A stretch of DNA of 64,000 nt from Solitalea longa (GCF_002920915.1 NZ_PQVF01000015.1:19686-83685), one strand, 5' to 3'; shown: positions 36,269 to 45,799, numbered from the stretch's first letter. Made by a program: numbers and translations. The notes: generated by a model not told the origin, from the sequence alone.

Positions 36269-38323
36269 ATGGCTCTCAAAATTTACGTTTCTCTAATCTT
36301 ACTATTACTTTTTGTTTATTCTCAACAAGCAAAGGCACAAACTACGGCGAGTGATAATTGTGCCAATGCAACTGCAATTACCAGCGTTAATAATTATTGT
36401 TCAGCAGATGGAGCTTTTAGTAATGCCAATGCCACCACTGGTGATCCGGCGAAACCACAAGCCTGGCCTTCTGTGGGCAAAGACGTTTGGTTTAAATTTA
36501 CCGCAGTAGCGCTTGATATCAACATTACCGTTTCCGGTAATGTAAACGGAATGGGAGGAACGATAACAAAACCCCTCATTCAACTTTACAGCGGCGATTG
36601 CTTTACCTTTAATGAGATCTTCTCTTCTGTTCTTACAAATGGAAATGTTAGTACCTTATACAAAGGCGGCTTGGCCATTGGAACAGTTTATTACATCAGG
36701 ATAAGCGCGGAAAATAACAATACCGGAACCTTTAAAATTTGCGTCAACAATTACAACCCTATTTTAAAACCCGGACAAGATTGCAGCTCGGCTTCATTTT
36801 TATGTAATAAAGATTCCTTTACTCAAACTAACGTAGTGGGAGCCGGAACCAATAACCGCGAGGCGGCAGGCACTTGCCTCGACCCAATTCCGCAGGAACC
36901 TTCAGAATCGAACAGCGCCTGGTATAAATGGACAGCAGCTAATTCAGGAACCTTAACATTCACCATCACGCCTACTGTTTCTACTGATGATATTGACTGG
37001 GTTTTATATGACTTAGGCATTGGTGGTGATTGCAGTAGGATAAATGCCGGCAACGCAATTCGATGCGCAGCCGGAAGTGGTGTTACTTGTAACCCTTTTT
37101 ACAATCAAACCGGCATGAACCTTGGGGCAACAGATACCCGCGAAGAACCTGGTTGCATTCCGGGACAAGATGGTTTTGTTAAATTTATTAACATGCAGCA
37201 AGATCATAATTATGCCTTATTAGTTAATAATTTTTCGAGCGGAAACAATGGTTTTACCATTGAGTTTGGAGGATCGGGAGAGTTTCAAGGGCCTACTGCA
37301 TCCGTTAGCGCCACTCCTTTAGACCCGGCTTGCGGAACTACACAGCGATACAGTTTTACAGCCACTGTTAAAGATGCCATAAAATATAAATGGACATTTG
37401 GAGAAGGGGCCTCGCCTGCTGAAGCTAATACCCTGGGACCACATACTGTAACGTACACAACAGCAGGTGTTAAAACAGCTGTATTGCAGGTAGAAGGTGA
37501 AAAAGGCTGTAATGTAATTGCTTATCAAACGTTTACTGTTGGCCTGAAACCTGAAATACCGATTATATTAAGTAGCAGCTCTGCAATTTGTGAAAATGAT
37601 GTATTAAAGCTGGAGGCTAAAGATGTACCCGGGGCTACTTATTTATGGACCGGGCCCAATGGTTTTACTTCCACTGAAAGAAACCCTTCAATTACTGCAC
37701 AAGGCACTAGATCTCTTGGGACTTATACATTAAAGATCTCAAAATTTGGCTGTGAAAGCGAAGCGGCTACCCAGGTTATCGACCGGATCATTCCCAATCC
37801 TGTGGCTTCATTTACAACTGATCCGGCTATCCCCGTTAAACTATTCCCTCCATACACCGTAAAGTTTAATAACACATCCATAAACGCCGATTCATTTTTA
37901 TGGGATTTTGGCGATGGTACCACTTCAACAGAAACCAACCCTGAACATGTTTACGAAAAAGACGGAGAATATAATATAAAACTTACTGCCACTAACCAGC
38001 AAAGTTGTAATAGCACGGTTATAATAGGAACCTTAACGATTTCCTCGGAAAGTGAAATTTTTACCCCAAATGTAATAACCCCCAATAGTGATGGTTTAAA
38101 TGATACCTTTGTGGTAACGGTTACTCATATTAAAACGTATAAACTATCAATTTTCGACCGATGGGGAGCAAAACTGTTTGAGTCAAACAATATTGATTTC
38201 AGGTGGGATGGAACTTGCAATAATGAACCGGTTCCTCCGGCAACTTATTATTATGTTATCGATGGTTTAAATGAGAATAACAGGGCCGTTAAAAAGGCAG
38301 GAGACATTACTGTAATTTACTGA
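36269..38323 (+). CDS. Cell-surface protein with PKD domains and a gliding-motility (CHU_C) sorting domain
   Basis: 684 residues with a signal peptide ending at AKAQT. The N-terminal half has two similar modules with GKDVWFKFTA and SNSAWYKWTA strands, resembling prokaryotic pre-peptidase beta domains; then an Ig/PKD-like stretch (KYKWTFGEGASP), a further PKD-like domain with SFLWDFGDGTTSTETNPEHVY (quoted in part; about residues 540-565) and the type B C-terminal sorting domain FTPNVITPNSDGLNDTF ... LSIFDRWGAKLFES ... GDITVIY (about 600-684). The latter targets proteins to the type IX secretion system. It is therefore exported to the cell surface or released; adhesion is plausible. rlmH starts 14 bases later. 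Confidence 0.92.
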   Translation: MALKIYVSLILLLLFVYSQQAKAQTTASDNCANATAITSVNNYCSADGAFSNANATTGDPAKPQAWPSVGKDVWFKFTAVALDINITVSGNVNGMGGTITKPLIQLYSGDCFTFNEIFSSVLTNGNVSTLYKGGLAIGTVYYIRISAENNNTGTFKICVNNYNPILKPGQDCSSASFLCNKDSFTQTNVVGAGTNNREAAGTCLDPIPQEPSESNSAWYKWTAANSGTLTFTITPTVSTDDIDWVLYDLGIGGDCSRINAGNAIRCAAGSGVTCNPFYNQTGMNLGATDTREEPGCIPGQDGFVKFINMQQDHNYALLVNNFSSGNNGFTIEFGGSGEFQGPTASVSATPLDPACGTTQRYSFTATVKDAIKYKWTFGEGASPAEANTLGPHTVTYTTAGVKTAVLQVEGEKGCNVIAYQTFTVGLKPEIPIILSSSSAICENDVLKLEAKDVPGATYLWTGPNGFTSTERNPSITAQGTRSLGTYTLKISKFGCESEAATQVIDRIIPNPVASFTTDPAIPVKLFPPYTVKFNNTSINADSFLWDFGDGTTSTETNPEHVYEKDGEYNIKLTATNQQSCNSTVIIGTLTISSESEIFTPNVITPNSDGLNDTFVVTVTHIKTYKLSIFDRWGAKLFESNNIDFRWDGTCNNEPVPPATYYYVIDGLNENNRAVKKAGDITVIY

Positions 38324-38337
38324 CAGCATTCTTATTA

Positions 38338-38811
38338 ATGAAGATTACTCTTATTCAATTAGGCAAAACCGAGGATAGTTACATAACTGATGGGGTTGAT
38401 AAATATGAAAAACGGTTAAAACACTATATTAACTTTTCTACGATTACTATTCCGGCTTTAAAAAACACTAAAAACCTAACGGTTGATGAACAGAAGAAGA
38501 AAGAGGCAGAACTGTTATTTAAACACCTAAATGCTACTGATCAGGTGGTGCTACTAGACGAAAAAGGTAAAGAATTTTCTTCCGTTCAGTTCTCTGCCCA
38601 TATAAATAAGAACATGAACAGGGCCGTACAGAATCTGGTGTTTATTATTGGTGGGCCTTATGGTTTCGATCCAAAGGTTTATGAACGAGCCAATGAGAAA
38701 ATTAGTCTTTCCAAAATGACGTTCTCTCATCAAATGGTTAGATTATTTTTCGTTGAGCAGCTATATCGGGCATTTACTATACTAAAAGGGGAACCTTATC
38801 ACCATGAATAA
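38338..38811 (+). CDS. rlmH: 23S rRNA pseudouridine-1915 N3-methyltransferase
   Basis: Methylates pseudouridine 1915 in helix 69 of 23S rRNA using SAM. 157 residues of the SPOUT/trefoil-knot class: VVLLDEKGKEFSSVQFS (about residues 70-86), VFIIGGPYGFD (about 101-111), and the C-terminal KMTFSHQMVRLFFVEQLYRAF followed by LKGEPYHHE (quoted in parts), which is the RlmH signature. It follows the CHU_C gene closely and may be read from the same promoter. Confidence 0.97.
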   Translation: MKITLIQLGKTEDSYITDGVDKYEKRLKHYINFSTITIPALKNTKNLTVDEQKKKEAELLFKHLNATDQVVLLDEKGKEFSSVQFSAHINKNMNRAVQNLVFIIGGPYGFDPKVYERANEKISLSKMTFSHQMVRLFFVEQLYRAFTILKGEPYHHE

Positions 38812-38979
38812 CCCACTTTGGGAATTTTTATCTACAATCAAAACTTTTTAATAAAACTTACACATTGGCTATCAACTTATTAACTATTTAACCAAAAGAT
38901 TCAATAGTTAATGAATGGTTAAACACTTGCGAATACTACTTTTTTTATTTTACTTACGCTTAAGTTTTAACCAAACGCA

Positions 38980-39153
38980 ATGGAACCAATGAATTTCAGT
39001 ATGGAAAGAAAAAAGGAAGTGAGTATTATATTACTTCTGCTTTTATTAGTTGTAACCATTACAACCCAATTTATGGAGCACTGGAGAGATGCAAAATCCA
39101 ATAATAGCCCAACAGCGATCCAAAAAGAGATTAAGTTTTCAGCAAAGAACTAA
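38980..39153 (+). CDS. Small single-span membrane protein
   Basis: 57-codon frame (ATG 38980, stop TAA 39151-39153). Translated by hand: a short polar N-terminus with Arg-Lys-Lys, one hydrophobic segment SIILLLLLVVTITTQF (about residues 15-30), and a polar tail ending KFSAKN. A Lys-rich flank before the segment suggests the N-terminus stays inside. A terminator begins at once after the stop, which supports a real gene. No family recognised. Confidence 0.5.
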   Translation: MEPMNFSMERKKEVSIILLLLLLVVTITTQFMEHWRDAKSNNSPTAIQKEIKFSAKN

Positions 39154-39154
39154 A

Positions 39155-39189
39155 CAAAAAAAAGGCAGAGTAATTACTCTGCCTTTTTT
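39155..39189. terminator. Bidirectional terminator
   Basis: AAAAAAAGGCAGAGTAA against TTACTCTGCCTTTTTT, almost loopless perfect palindrome; overlaps the 3' end of the converging DUF5606 gene. Confidence 0.85.
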
Positions 39190-39665
39190 GCTTTTCTTGC
39201 CTTTTTAGGTTTTTCTACCTCTTCAGCTATGGTTTCTTCTTTCCCTTCTTCTACTACAGGCTCAGAAGTTCCTGCATCAGGATCAGCCTCGTCCCACAAA
39301 GGAAAACCAGATAGGATTTTCACCCAACTAACAATTTTCTTAATATCAGAAACATATACGCGTTCCGAATCATGCTCTGGAGCCATTGCCGCAAAGTAAT
39401 TTTTCAACACTTTACCATCTTCCTTAGGATCAGGCACAGCGTTTAAATCTTCACCCATTTTAGCAATGATATCCCGCAATTGAAGATCATCATTCTGACC
39501 ATAAACAGTAATTTCATGCAAAGCCGCAACTTTAGCATTCCCATTAATAACTGTTTTATTTTTTGCTTCATCTAACGACTCAAGTACAAAACCGGCTTTA
39601 TTTTGACCAATCACTTTGTATAAGCCTGGTTTGCCTGAAACAGCAACAATTCCTCTTAAATTCAT
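39174..39665 (-). CDS. DUF5606 protein
   Basis: The start is set at the ATG at 39665 (MNLRGIVAVSGKPGLYKV), which gives the ordinary N-terminus of the DUF5606 family; ten codons of open frame upstream are ignored. 163 residues: an N-terminal SH3/barrel-like part (GIVAVSGKPGLYKVIGQNKAG in part; VLESLDEAKNKTVI), then LREIIAKMGE-like helices (LRDIIAKMGEDLNAVPDP) and a VSDIKKIVSWVKIL segment, ending in an acidic then Lys-rich tail (VEKPKKARKAKKAE). Conserved in Bacteroidota, function unknown; the domain is perhaps nucleic-acid or protein binding. Confidence 0.85.
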   Translation of the reverse strand: MNLRGIVAVSGKPGLYKVIGQNKAGFVLESLDEAKNKTVINGNAKVAALHEITVYGQNDDLQLRDIIAKMGEDLNAVPDPKEDGKVLKNYFAAMAPEHDSERVYVSDIKKIVSWVKILSGFPLWDEADPDAGTSEPVVEEGKEETIAEEVEKPKKARKAKKAE

Positions 39666-39750
39666 AATTTTAGTATTTGAGGGCCGGAAAAACAATAACA
39701 GCTATAATTATCCAATTTGCCAACTGCTTTTATTTTTCCGGCAACTATTT

Positions 39751-40212
39751 TTAAGCTTCAATAACTTCTATTTTCAAAATTTTGTCGCCCTGACGAATAT
39801 CATCCACAACATCTACATTCTCAACCACTTTACCAAAACAGGTATGATTACGATCAAGATGTGCGGTATTTGCACGGCTGTGACAAATAAAGAACTGGGA
39901 ACCACCAGTATTACGACCTGCATGAGCCATTGAAAGCACACCACGATCATGGTATTGGTTTTCGCCGTTCAATTCACAATCGATATGGTAGCCAGGACCA
40001 CCGGTACCTGCACGAAATGCAGTTGCCGGATCTTTTGAAAACGGACATCCTCCCTGAACAACGAAATTTGGAATTACACGATGAAACGTTATTCCATCGT
40101 AAAAACCTTCTTTGGCTAATTTCACAAAGTTCGCAACGGTATTGGGAGCATCCTTTTCAAAAAACTCCACAGTCATATCACCCTTTTCGGTTTTTATTAT
40201 TGCTTTAACCAT
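39751..40212 (-). CDS. Cyclophilin-type peptidyl-prolyl cis-trans isomerase
   Basis: Catalyses proline isomerisation in protein folding. 153 residues without a signal peptide, so cytoplasmic. Cyclophilin motifs: [22 protein letters not shown] in part (catalytic Arg in FHRVI), [26 protein letters not shown] in part, and [12 protein letters not shown]. The Trp of the cyclosporin site found in eukaryotic forms is replaced (LDRNHTCFG). It is preceded by AT-rich DNA and followed by DUF5606 after 85 bases. Confidence 0.95.
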   Translation of the reverse strand: MVKAIIKTEKGDMTVEFFEKDAPNTVANFVKLAKEGFYDGITFHRVIPNFVVQGGCPFSKDPATAFRAGTGGPGYHIDCELNGENQYHDRGVLSMAHAGRNTGGSQFFICHSRANTAHLDRNHTCFGKVVENVDVVDDIRQGDKILKIEVIEA

Positions 40213-40365
40213 TTCTGTTTAATAAATAAATTAAGGCCGCAAAAATACAAAAAGTTCAGTCATAAATCAGTATTCAATACAATTGAAAAAACTGGTTATT
40301 ATTTACCCTCAAACTATTCATCAATTTGAATTACCGTTAGTCATTGTCAATACTTAAATTTGGAA

Positions 40366-41622
40366 ATGAAGAAAACCCTCGTTACTACGCTGTTTATTTT
40401 CATTTGCTGCTGCAGTTTTGCTTCATCCATTTTAATTCCGATGGATGAAAATCAAAAAAACCATTTAAAGGCATATGGTATTGCATATTGGGTGCTCAGC
40501 AAACAACTTACGGTTGATTGGCTTTTGAATTACCGGGGTGGCAGTTTTTTAATTCAGAATGATTCACAAATACAAAATGAATGCAGGATACGGGGTGTTT
40601 CATTTGAAGTGATCCCCGATGTGCAGGTAAGCGCCATCTTGAAAGAGATCAGTGACCCGGAATCAAACACCGACCTGGTTAAACTCGAGAAAATGCCCAA
40701 AATTGCCGTATACTCTCCTAAAAATAAACTGCCTTGGGACGATGCTGTAACCTTGGTTCTTACCTATGCCGAAATTCCTTACACTACTATTTATGACGAG
40801 GAAGTAATTAAAGGCGAACTTCCGAAATATGACTGGCTGCACATGCACCATGAAGATTTCACGGGGCAATACGGACGATTTTATGCTCAATTCAGAATGA
40901 TGCCCTGGTACCAACAGGATGTTGCTATACAAGAAAAAACTGCCCGCTCTTTAGGATTCAAAAAGGTTTCAGAAATGAAACTGGCCGTTGCTAAAACCAT
41001 TCGCGACTTTACCGCAGGTGGAGGCTTCTTGTTTTCGATGTGCTCAGGAACCGACAGTTTCGATATTTCACTTGCAGCCGAAGGCTTAGATATCTGCGAA
41101 TCAATGTTCGACGGAGACCCTGCTGATCCCAATGCAAATGCTAAACTCGATTATAGCAAAACATTTGCGTTCAAGGATTTTAAACTCGATATGAATCCTT
41201 ATAACTATGAGTTCGCCGATATTGATGTACCGGCCCTGAGAGCCGTTGATGAAGAAAATGATCTATTTACATTGTTTGATTTTTCGGCCAAATGGGATGT
41301 TGTTCCTACTATGCTAACTCAAAATCACACCAAGATCATTAAAGGCTTTATGGGACAAACCACCGCCTTTAGAAAGCAAATGATAAAACCGGAAGTTTTG
41401 ATATTGGGTGAAAACAAAGGACTAAATGAGGCGAGGTATATCCACGGTGAATTTGGCCAGGGCACATGGACATTCTACGGAGGTCATGATCCCGAAGATT
41501 ATCGGCACCAGGTTGGAGACCCTCCTACTGATTTAAGTCTCTACCCCAGCTCTCCCGGTTATCGCTTAATATTAAACAATGTATTATTCCCGGCTGCCAA
41601 AAAGAAAAAACAAAAAACCTGA
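40366..41622 (+). CDS. Secreted protein of the so-called 'asparagine synthetase B' family (function unknown)
   Basis: The ATG at 40366 is chosen; an in-frame TTG lies two codons upstream. 418 residues with a signal peptide cleaved near SFASS. The mature protein begins ILIPMDENQKNHLKAYG and contains PKIAVYSPKNKLPWDDAV, YDWLHMHHEDFTGQYGRFY and FLFSMCSGTDSFDISLAAEG, ending with GTWTFYGGHDPEDY. Bacteroidota databases often call such proteins asparagine synthetase B, but neither an N-terminal Cys glutaminase domain nor the ATP-pyrophosphatase SGGxDS loop is present, and the protein is exported. The layout (a Cys in a CSG loop and a HHED motif) looks more like a class I glutamine amidotransferase-like/ThuA-like fold. 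True function unknown. Confidence 0.8.
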   Translation: MKKTLVTTLFIFICCCSFASSILIPMDENQKNHLKAYGIAYWVLSKQLTVDWLLNYRGGSFLIQNDSQIQNECRIRGVSFEVIPDVQVSAILKEISDPESNTDLVKLEKMPKIAVYSPKNKLPWDDAVTLVLTYAEIPYTTIYDEEVIKGELPKYDWLHMHHEDFTGQYGRFYAQFRMMPWYQQDVAIQEKTARSLGFKKVSEMKLAVAKTIRDFTAGGGFLFSMCSGTDSFDISLAAEGLDICESMFDGDPADPNANAKLDYSKTFAFKDFKLDMNPYNYEFADIDVPALRAVDEENDLFTLFDFSAKWDVVPTMLTQNHTKIIKGFMGQTTAFRKQMIKPEVLILGENKGLNEARYIHGEFGQGTWTFYGGHDPEDYRHQVGDPPTDLSLYPSSPGYRLILNNVLFPAAKKKKQKT

Positions 41623-41623
41623 T

Positions 41624-41790
41624 GGATTTTAGATTTCGGATTGAAGATCTTAGATCTAGCCCCTGAGCTTTCGTAAGTCGTAAATCTAAAATCTACAATA
41701 CACCATAGGCCTGATGGATTTTAGATTTCGGATTGAAGATTGTTGACTTAGCCCTTCTCTGTCGTAAATCGTAAATCTACAATACACCTA
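41624..41790. repeat. Two tandem copies of a ~91-bp intergenic repeat
   Basis: GATGGATTTTAGATTTCGG followed by ATTGAAGAT occurs at about 41622 and again at about 41713; each copy ends with GTAAATC(TAAAAT)CTACAATACACC at about 41704 and 41787. TTTTAGATT and TAAATCTAAAAT words are complementary, so each copy can form a hairpin. Confidence 0.7.
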
Positions 41791-41794
41791 ATAT

Positions 41795-41832
41795 AAAAAA
41801 TGCCCTGCAGGTTAACTTGCAGGGCATTTTTA
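41795..41832. terminator. Bidirectional terminator
   Basis: AAAAAATGCCCTGCA faces TGCAGGGCATTTTT around an 8- to 10-base loop, between converging genes. Confidence 0.88.
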
Positions 41833-41859
41833 AATTATCAAATTTTTCAAATTCTCAAA

Positions 41860-43911
41860 TTAATCATAGAATCTCCAACTTAACCCGAATTTAAATGTAG
41901 CATCCGGCATTGGATATTTATCAATTGTATAATAACCTTCTTTATTCCAGCCCTGGTTCAAATAATCATACTTAATTAAGAAACGTGTGCGGCGCAAACC
42001 TGCTGTTATAAACACATCTGCAATGGGATAGTTTCCAACTTCCCGGGTTCCATTAGCAATGTAAAACTGCCCCAGCTCTGGGGAATACCCCATAGATTTA
42101 AAGCTGGTATAATATCTCACATCAAAACCTATCTGAAAGTCGAGCACTTTAAACAGTTTATTCTGATAATAAATACTCTGGTAAGTATAAAAATCAGGTG
42201 TTGGGATCAGTTCCTTATCACTATTAGCCTGATAACTAAAATGACTTGCTAAGTTGAATTTTCCAAACCTGAATTCCTGATCAGCATTTATCCTTAACAA
42301 ATTAATTATGTCACCACTTTGTTGTGGTAAAACTTCAGTATTGGTTTTAGCAAAATAAGCGTAATTGCTGATCAAATTATATTCTGCCGAAAGACGCGTT
42401 CTTGTTACTCCATTCAGGTAGGTAAAGGAAAGCAGGTTATTATTGACCTTAGAAAAACTATTGCCCCAACGATGAAAATTTGAAGAATACTGGTTAAAAA
42501 TAATTGCCGGTTCCGTATTTTGAATGATAGCTTTCAATAATATCTGCCCCACCTTCCTGCCTAACGAAACAGTGGCAGTTCCATCCAATAAAACATCCCC
42601 GATATTGTATCCTGCAAAATCATATTGCCCTCTGATATCTAGATCTACATTCGATGCTATTGAAAAACCAATTCTACCTTTTAAAAGCAGGTTATTAAGG
42701 CTGCGATTGATAAAGGTAACATCACCCAACTTACGGTCCGAGCCGGACCCCACCGAATCGAGTGAAGATTGACTATAATTCACGCTTTCATAGGCAATGC
42801 CTCCGCCCAGGTTAAAACGTTCTCCCTTTCCCCGTCCAAACAAACTGATGTCCATATCGGTCCGGAATCGGCTTTCTTTGGTTTTATCCGATGCCTGACT
42901 AGGATCGGTATATAAATGGGCAAAATACTCCTGAGGCGCTAACGGATCATTGCTGGCATATTGATAGCCGAACTTGTATTGCTTCTGATCGAACTGAATG
43001 GTGTTGGTAACTTTTGAATACGGAGATTTAAAAGCTTTTGCTTGGGTAACGGCATTAGTATCACGAGCTCCAACAACAAATGATTGCTTTATATAAAACG
43101 TGGAATTATTCCAGCTGGTTAAGGCACTGTTTAAATAAACACTTTGAAACTCGTGCTCAATAGTTGTTGGAACAGTAAAAATACTGTCGTTGGGTAGCCC
43201 ACCGTTTTCCGGCGACTTTAAACTATTGAACACCACGTTAGCCAATAAGTTATACCTTAAATTACGTGATTGATACCAGCTCCAACCTGAAAACAGATTG
43301 TATTTAGGTCGTTGACGCGGATAATATCCTTGCGAACCTATTGATGCATATTCAATACCGATGTTAAGATTTGGCTTAATATTTTGCGTATGCAAAAAGT
43401 CAATTAAACTTTCATTTCCTAAGCCGCTAACCCAGGTCACATTGGTATAAGGTGAATAAACCCTGTAGTAATTTACCCTTTGAGGATTAAACTCGTATAA
43501 GCTTAAGGCAGTTTGTCCGTTATTAAAACCCATGGGATTGCCAAATTGAGGCAGCATGCTTTTATTAGCCAATCCCAGGTTACCTATATTAATATAGTAG
43601 TTGTTATTAGCATAAAAAGGACTATAGTTTTGATAACCGGTGAGTGAAGTATCGAGACGTGAAAATGCAATAGTATCAAGGTCAAATTGTCGTGGTTCGG
43701 CAAAACGGATACTTTTGGCAAAAAACTTTTTAACCGAGTCTTTTCGATTATAAAAATCCTGCAATTTATCTTCTTTTGCAGGCTTCTTTTTAGTAGTGTC
43801 CTGTCCAAAGGCATCCTTGCCAGAGCCCGGATAGTTAGGATTAACTATCTGCGCGTTGGCAAACAATGGAAACAGTAAACAGGCAAGAATAATAAGTATA
43901 AAGTTCTTCAA
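41860..43911 (-). CDS. Putative porin (outer-membrane beta-barrel)
   Basis: 683 residues with a signal peptide ending at ANAQIV. After a Lys/Asp-rich N-terminal linker (KKKPAKEDKLQDFYNRK) the protein is made of amphipathic strands with alternating aromatic residues and ends in an aromatic residue-rich strand (FKFGLSWRFYD), the outer-membrane insertion signal. It resembles the Bacteroidota 'putative porin' family. It is the last gene in the minus-strand run lpxK-purine nucleoside phosphorylase-porin, three bases after the phosphorylase stop. Substrate unknown. Confidence 0.85.
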   Translation of the reverse strand: MKNFILIILACLLFPLFANAQIVNPNYPGSGKDAFGQDTTKKKPAKEDKLQDFYNRKDSVKKFFAKSIRFAEPRQFDLDTIAFSRLDTSLTGYQNYSPFYANNNYYINIGNLGLANKSMLPQFGNPMGFNNGQTALSLYEFNPQRVNYYRVYSPYTNVTWVSGLGNESLIDFLHTQNIKPNLNIGIEYASIGSQGYYPRQRPKYNLFSGWSWYQSRNLRYNLLANVVFNSLKSPENGGLPNDSIFTVPTTIEHEFQSVYLNSALTSWNNSTFYIKQSFVVGARDTNAVTQAKAFKSPYSKVTNTIQFDQKQYKFGYQYASNDPLAPQEYFAHLYTDPSQASDKTKESRFRTDMDISLFGRGKGERFNLGGGIAYESVNYSQSSLDSVGSGSDRKLGDVTFINRSLNNLLLKGRIGFSIASNVDLDIRGQYDFAGYNIGDVLLDGTATVSLGRKVGQILLKAIIQNTEPAIIFNQYSSNFHRWGNSFSKVNNNLLSFTYLNGVTRTRLSAEYNLISNYAYFAKTNTEVLPQQSGDIINLLRINADQEFRFGKFNLASHFSYQANSDKELIPTPDFYTYQSIYYQNKLFKVLDFQIGFDVRYYTSFKSMGYSPELGQFYIANGTREVGNYPIADVFITAGLRRTRFLIKYDYLNQGWNKEGYYTIDKYPMPDATFKFGLSWRFYD

Positions 43912-43914
43912 AGC

Positions 43915-44730
43915 TTAAAATGATGATATCAGCTCTTTTAAAATTAAGGTCATTTTAGGTTCTGCTAGTTGAGCCACCCTCACAATTTCATCGATTGAGA
44001 CTTTTGACAAAGTATCCGGAAATCCTTCATCGGTGATCACTGAAATTGCAAATACTGGTAGCTCCATATGATTGGCAACGATCACCTCGGGCACCGTTGA
44101 CATACCTACCACATCACCTCCAATTGTACGAAGATACTTGTATTCGGCACGAGTTTCAAGATTAGGACCAGCGATGCTTACATAAACACCAGTATGAGCC
44201 ACAATATTCTTTGCTGCCGCAATTTCTTCGGCCTTTTTAATCATGGTTTTATCATACGGCGCCGACATATCCGGAAACCGGGGCCCCAGGGTATCTAAAT
44301 TATGACCGCGTAATGGATTATCAGGTAATAAATTGATATGATCATCAATGATCATCAGATCCCCTTTTCTGTAATCAGGGTTCAGGCATCCACAGGCATT
44401 AGAAACCAATAAACGCTCAATACCCAACAACTTCATTACTCTCACCGGAAAAGTGATCTGCTGCATTGAATAGCCTTCATAATAATGCAAACGCCCCTGC
44501 ATTGCCACCACATTTTTGCCTGCAAGAACGCCAAAAATTAATTTTCCTGCATGAAATTCCACGGTTGAAATAGGAAAGTTGGGAATATTGGAATACATAA
44601 GTTCATATTTGATCTCTATATCCTCCACCAGCTTACCTAAACCGGTTCCTAAAATTATCCCAACTTCAGGCTTAAACCCTTCTATACGTTTTTCAATATG
44701 TTCAACGGTAGTGCGAAATCTATCCAACAT
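43915..44730 (-). CDS. Purine nucleoside phosphorylase (inosine/guanosine type)
   Basis: Splits purine nucleosides with phosphate into base and ribose-1-phosphate in purine salvage. 271 residues of the trimeric PNP class: VGIILGTGLGKLVEDIE (about residues 23-39), VVAMQGRLHYYEGYSM (about 73-88), LLVSNACGCLNPDYRKGDLMII in part, GPNLETRAEYKYLRTIGGDVVGMSTVPEV in part (with the Glu, Met and Asn contacts of the base pocket) and EGFPDTLSKVSI. The start codon overlaps the end of lpxK by 11 bases, so translation is probably coupled. Confidence 0.96.
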   Translation of the reverse strand: MLDRFRTTVEHIEKRIEGFKPEVGIILGTGLGKLVEDIEIKYELMYSNIPNFPISTVEFHAGKLIFGVLAGKNVVAMQGRLHYYEGYSMQQITFPVRVMKLLGIERLLVSNACGCLNPDYRKGDLMIIDDHINLLPDNPLRGHNLDTLGPRFPDMSAPYDKTMIKKAEEIAAAKNIVAHTGVYVSIAGPNLETRAEYKYLRTIGGDVVGMSTVPEVIVANHMELPVFAISVITDEGFPDTLSKVSIDEIVRVAQLAEPKMTLILKELISSF

Positions 44731-45772
44731 AGTTTAATATCTTTTTATCAAATTCTTCCTTAAAACGGTCGCAAATTTCGGCTTTAATAGGAATATAATG
44801 AACAGGTAATTTCGAAACTTCATCAACCAGTTCTGCATCCATTAATCGCATGGCATCTTTCTCGGTAGTAATAATTACCTTTTGAGTTGATAAGCCTGAA
44901 TTATAGGTTTCCGCGAGCTTCTGAATATCTTTTTGACCAAATTTATAATGATCGCCGTATTTTAAATGCGTAATTTTTTTGGTTCGAAGTTCCAAAAAGT
45001 CAACAAGTGGTTGTGTTTTAGCAATTCCTGTTAACAATATGACTTCGGTTTTTCTGCTGATATCCTGTAAAGTAAACGGTTCAAAAGCCTCATTCTTATT
45101 CAATAGCTCAAGTTCCCCATAACTTATATAGGAATAGTAAATATCTTTATCGAAATAAGGTTTGATGTGAGCCTCCACCACGCGCTGATCGAGCGGCGAG
45201 AATATTTTAGGAGCTTTTGTTACCACAACAAGATCAGCCCTTTTCATTTCTTTTTTTGATTCGCGCATATTTCCGGCCGGCAATAAAAACGAGCGTTCCC
45301 CTATCCTATTGTAATCAAGCAATAAAATAGTTAGCCCTGCTTTTACTTTGCGATGCTGAAAAGCATCATCTAACAAAATCACCTGCTGTTCCTCTTCCAC
45401 TTGATGGATGGCCTTTACTCTGTTTTCGCTGGCTATTACGGTTACTTCAGGAAACTTTCTATTGAACTGCATAGGTTCATCACCTATTTCGGCTGCTGAA
45501 GAATCCTGATCGGCAATAATTAAACCTTTTGTTTTACGGCCGTACCCACGGCTGATGGTGGCTATCTTTTTTGAATTACCAATTAATCGAATCAAGTATT
45601 CAATCATTGGCGTTTTACCTGCCCCCCCAACCTCTAAGTTGCCAACAGCAATTATCGGCAAATCAAATTCATGCGCTTTCAACACTCCTTTATTATAAAA
45701 GAAGTTGCGCAGTTTTACAATTGAACCGTAAACTAAAGAAAATGGGAGTAGAACTAAACGAAAGACTGACAT
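44720..45772 (-). CDS. lpxK: Tetraacyldisaccharide 4'-kinase LpxK
   Basis: Phosphorylates the 4' position of the lipid A disaccharide at the inner membrane. The ATG at 45772 (MSVFRLVLLPFSLVYG) is preferred to an open stretch nine codons upstream because it yields the usual N-terminal membrane segment. The P-loop is VGNLEVGGAGKTPM (about residues 41-54), then RGYGRKTKG, GDEPMQF, and VILLDDAFQHRKVK with the catalytic Asp region; the C-terminal half contains TEKDAMRL. 350 residues. First gene of the lpxK-phosphorylase-porin run; lpxK-PNP pairing is common in this phylum. Confidence 0.96.
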   Translation of the reverse strand: MSVFRLVLLPFSLVYGSIVKLRNFFYNKGVLKAHEFDLPIIAVGNLEVGGAGKTPMIEYLIRLIGNSKKIATISRGYGRKTKGLIIADQDSSAAEIGDEPMQFNRKFPEVTVIASENRVKAIHQVEEEQQVILLDDAFQHRKVKAGLTILLLDYNRIGERSFLLPAGNMRESKKEMKRADLVVVTKAPKIFSPLDQRVVEAHIKPYFDKDIYYSYISYGELELLNKNEAFEPFTLQDISRKTEVILLTGIAKTQPLVDFLELRTKKITHLKYGDHYKFGQKDIQKLAETYNSGLSTQKVIITTEKDAMRLMDAELVDEVSKLPVHYIPIKAEICDRFKEEFDKKILNYVG

Positions 45773-45799
45773 AAGCAAACTCTGATCCTGGCGGCACAA

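Noticed and set aside
36312..36509. Alternative frame at the start of the CHU_C gene
   Set aside because: The main frame has a signal peptide, PKD and CHU_C domains; the other frame is composition-driven.
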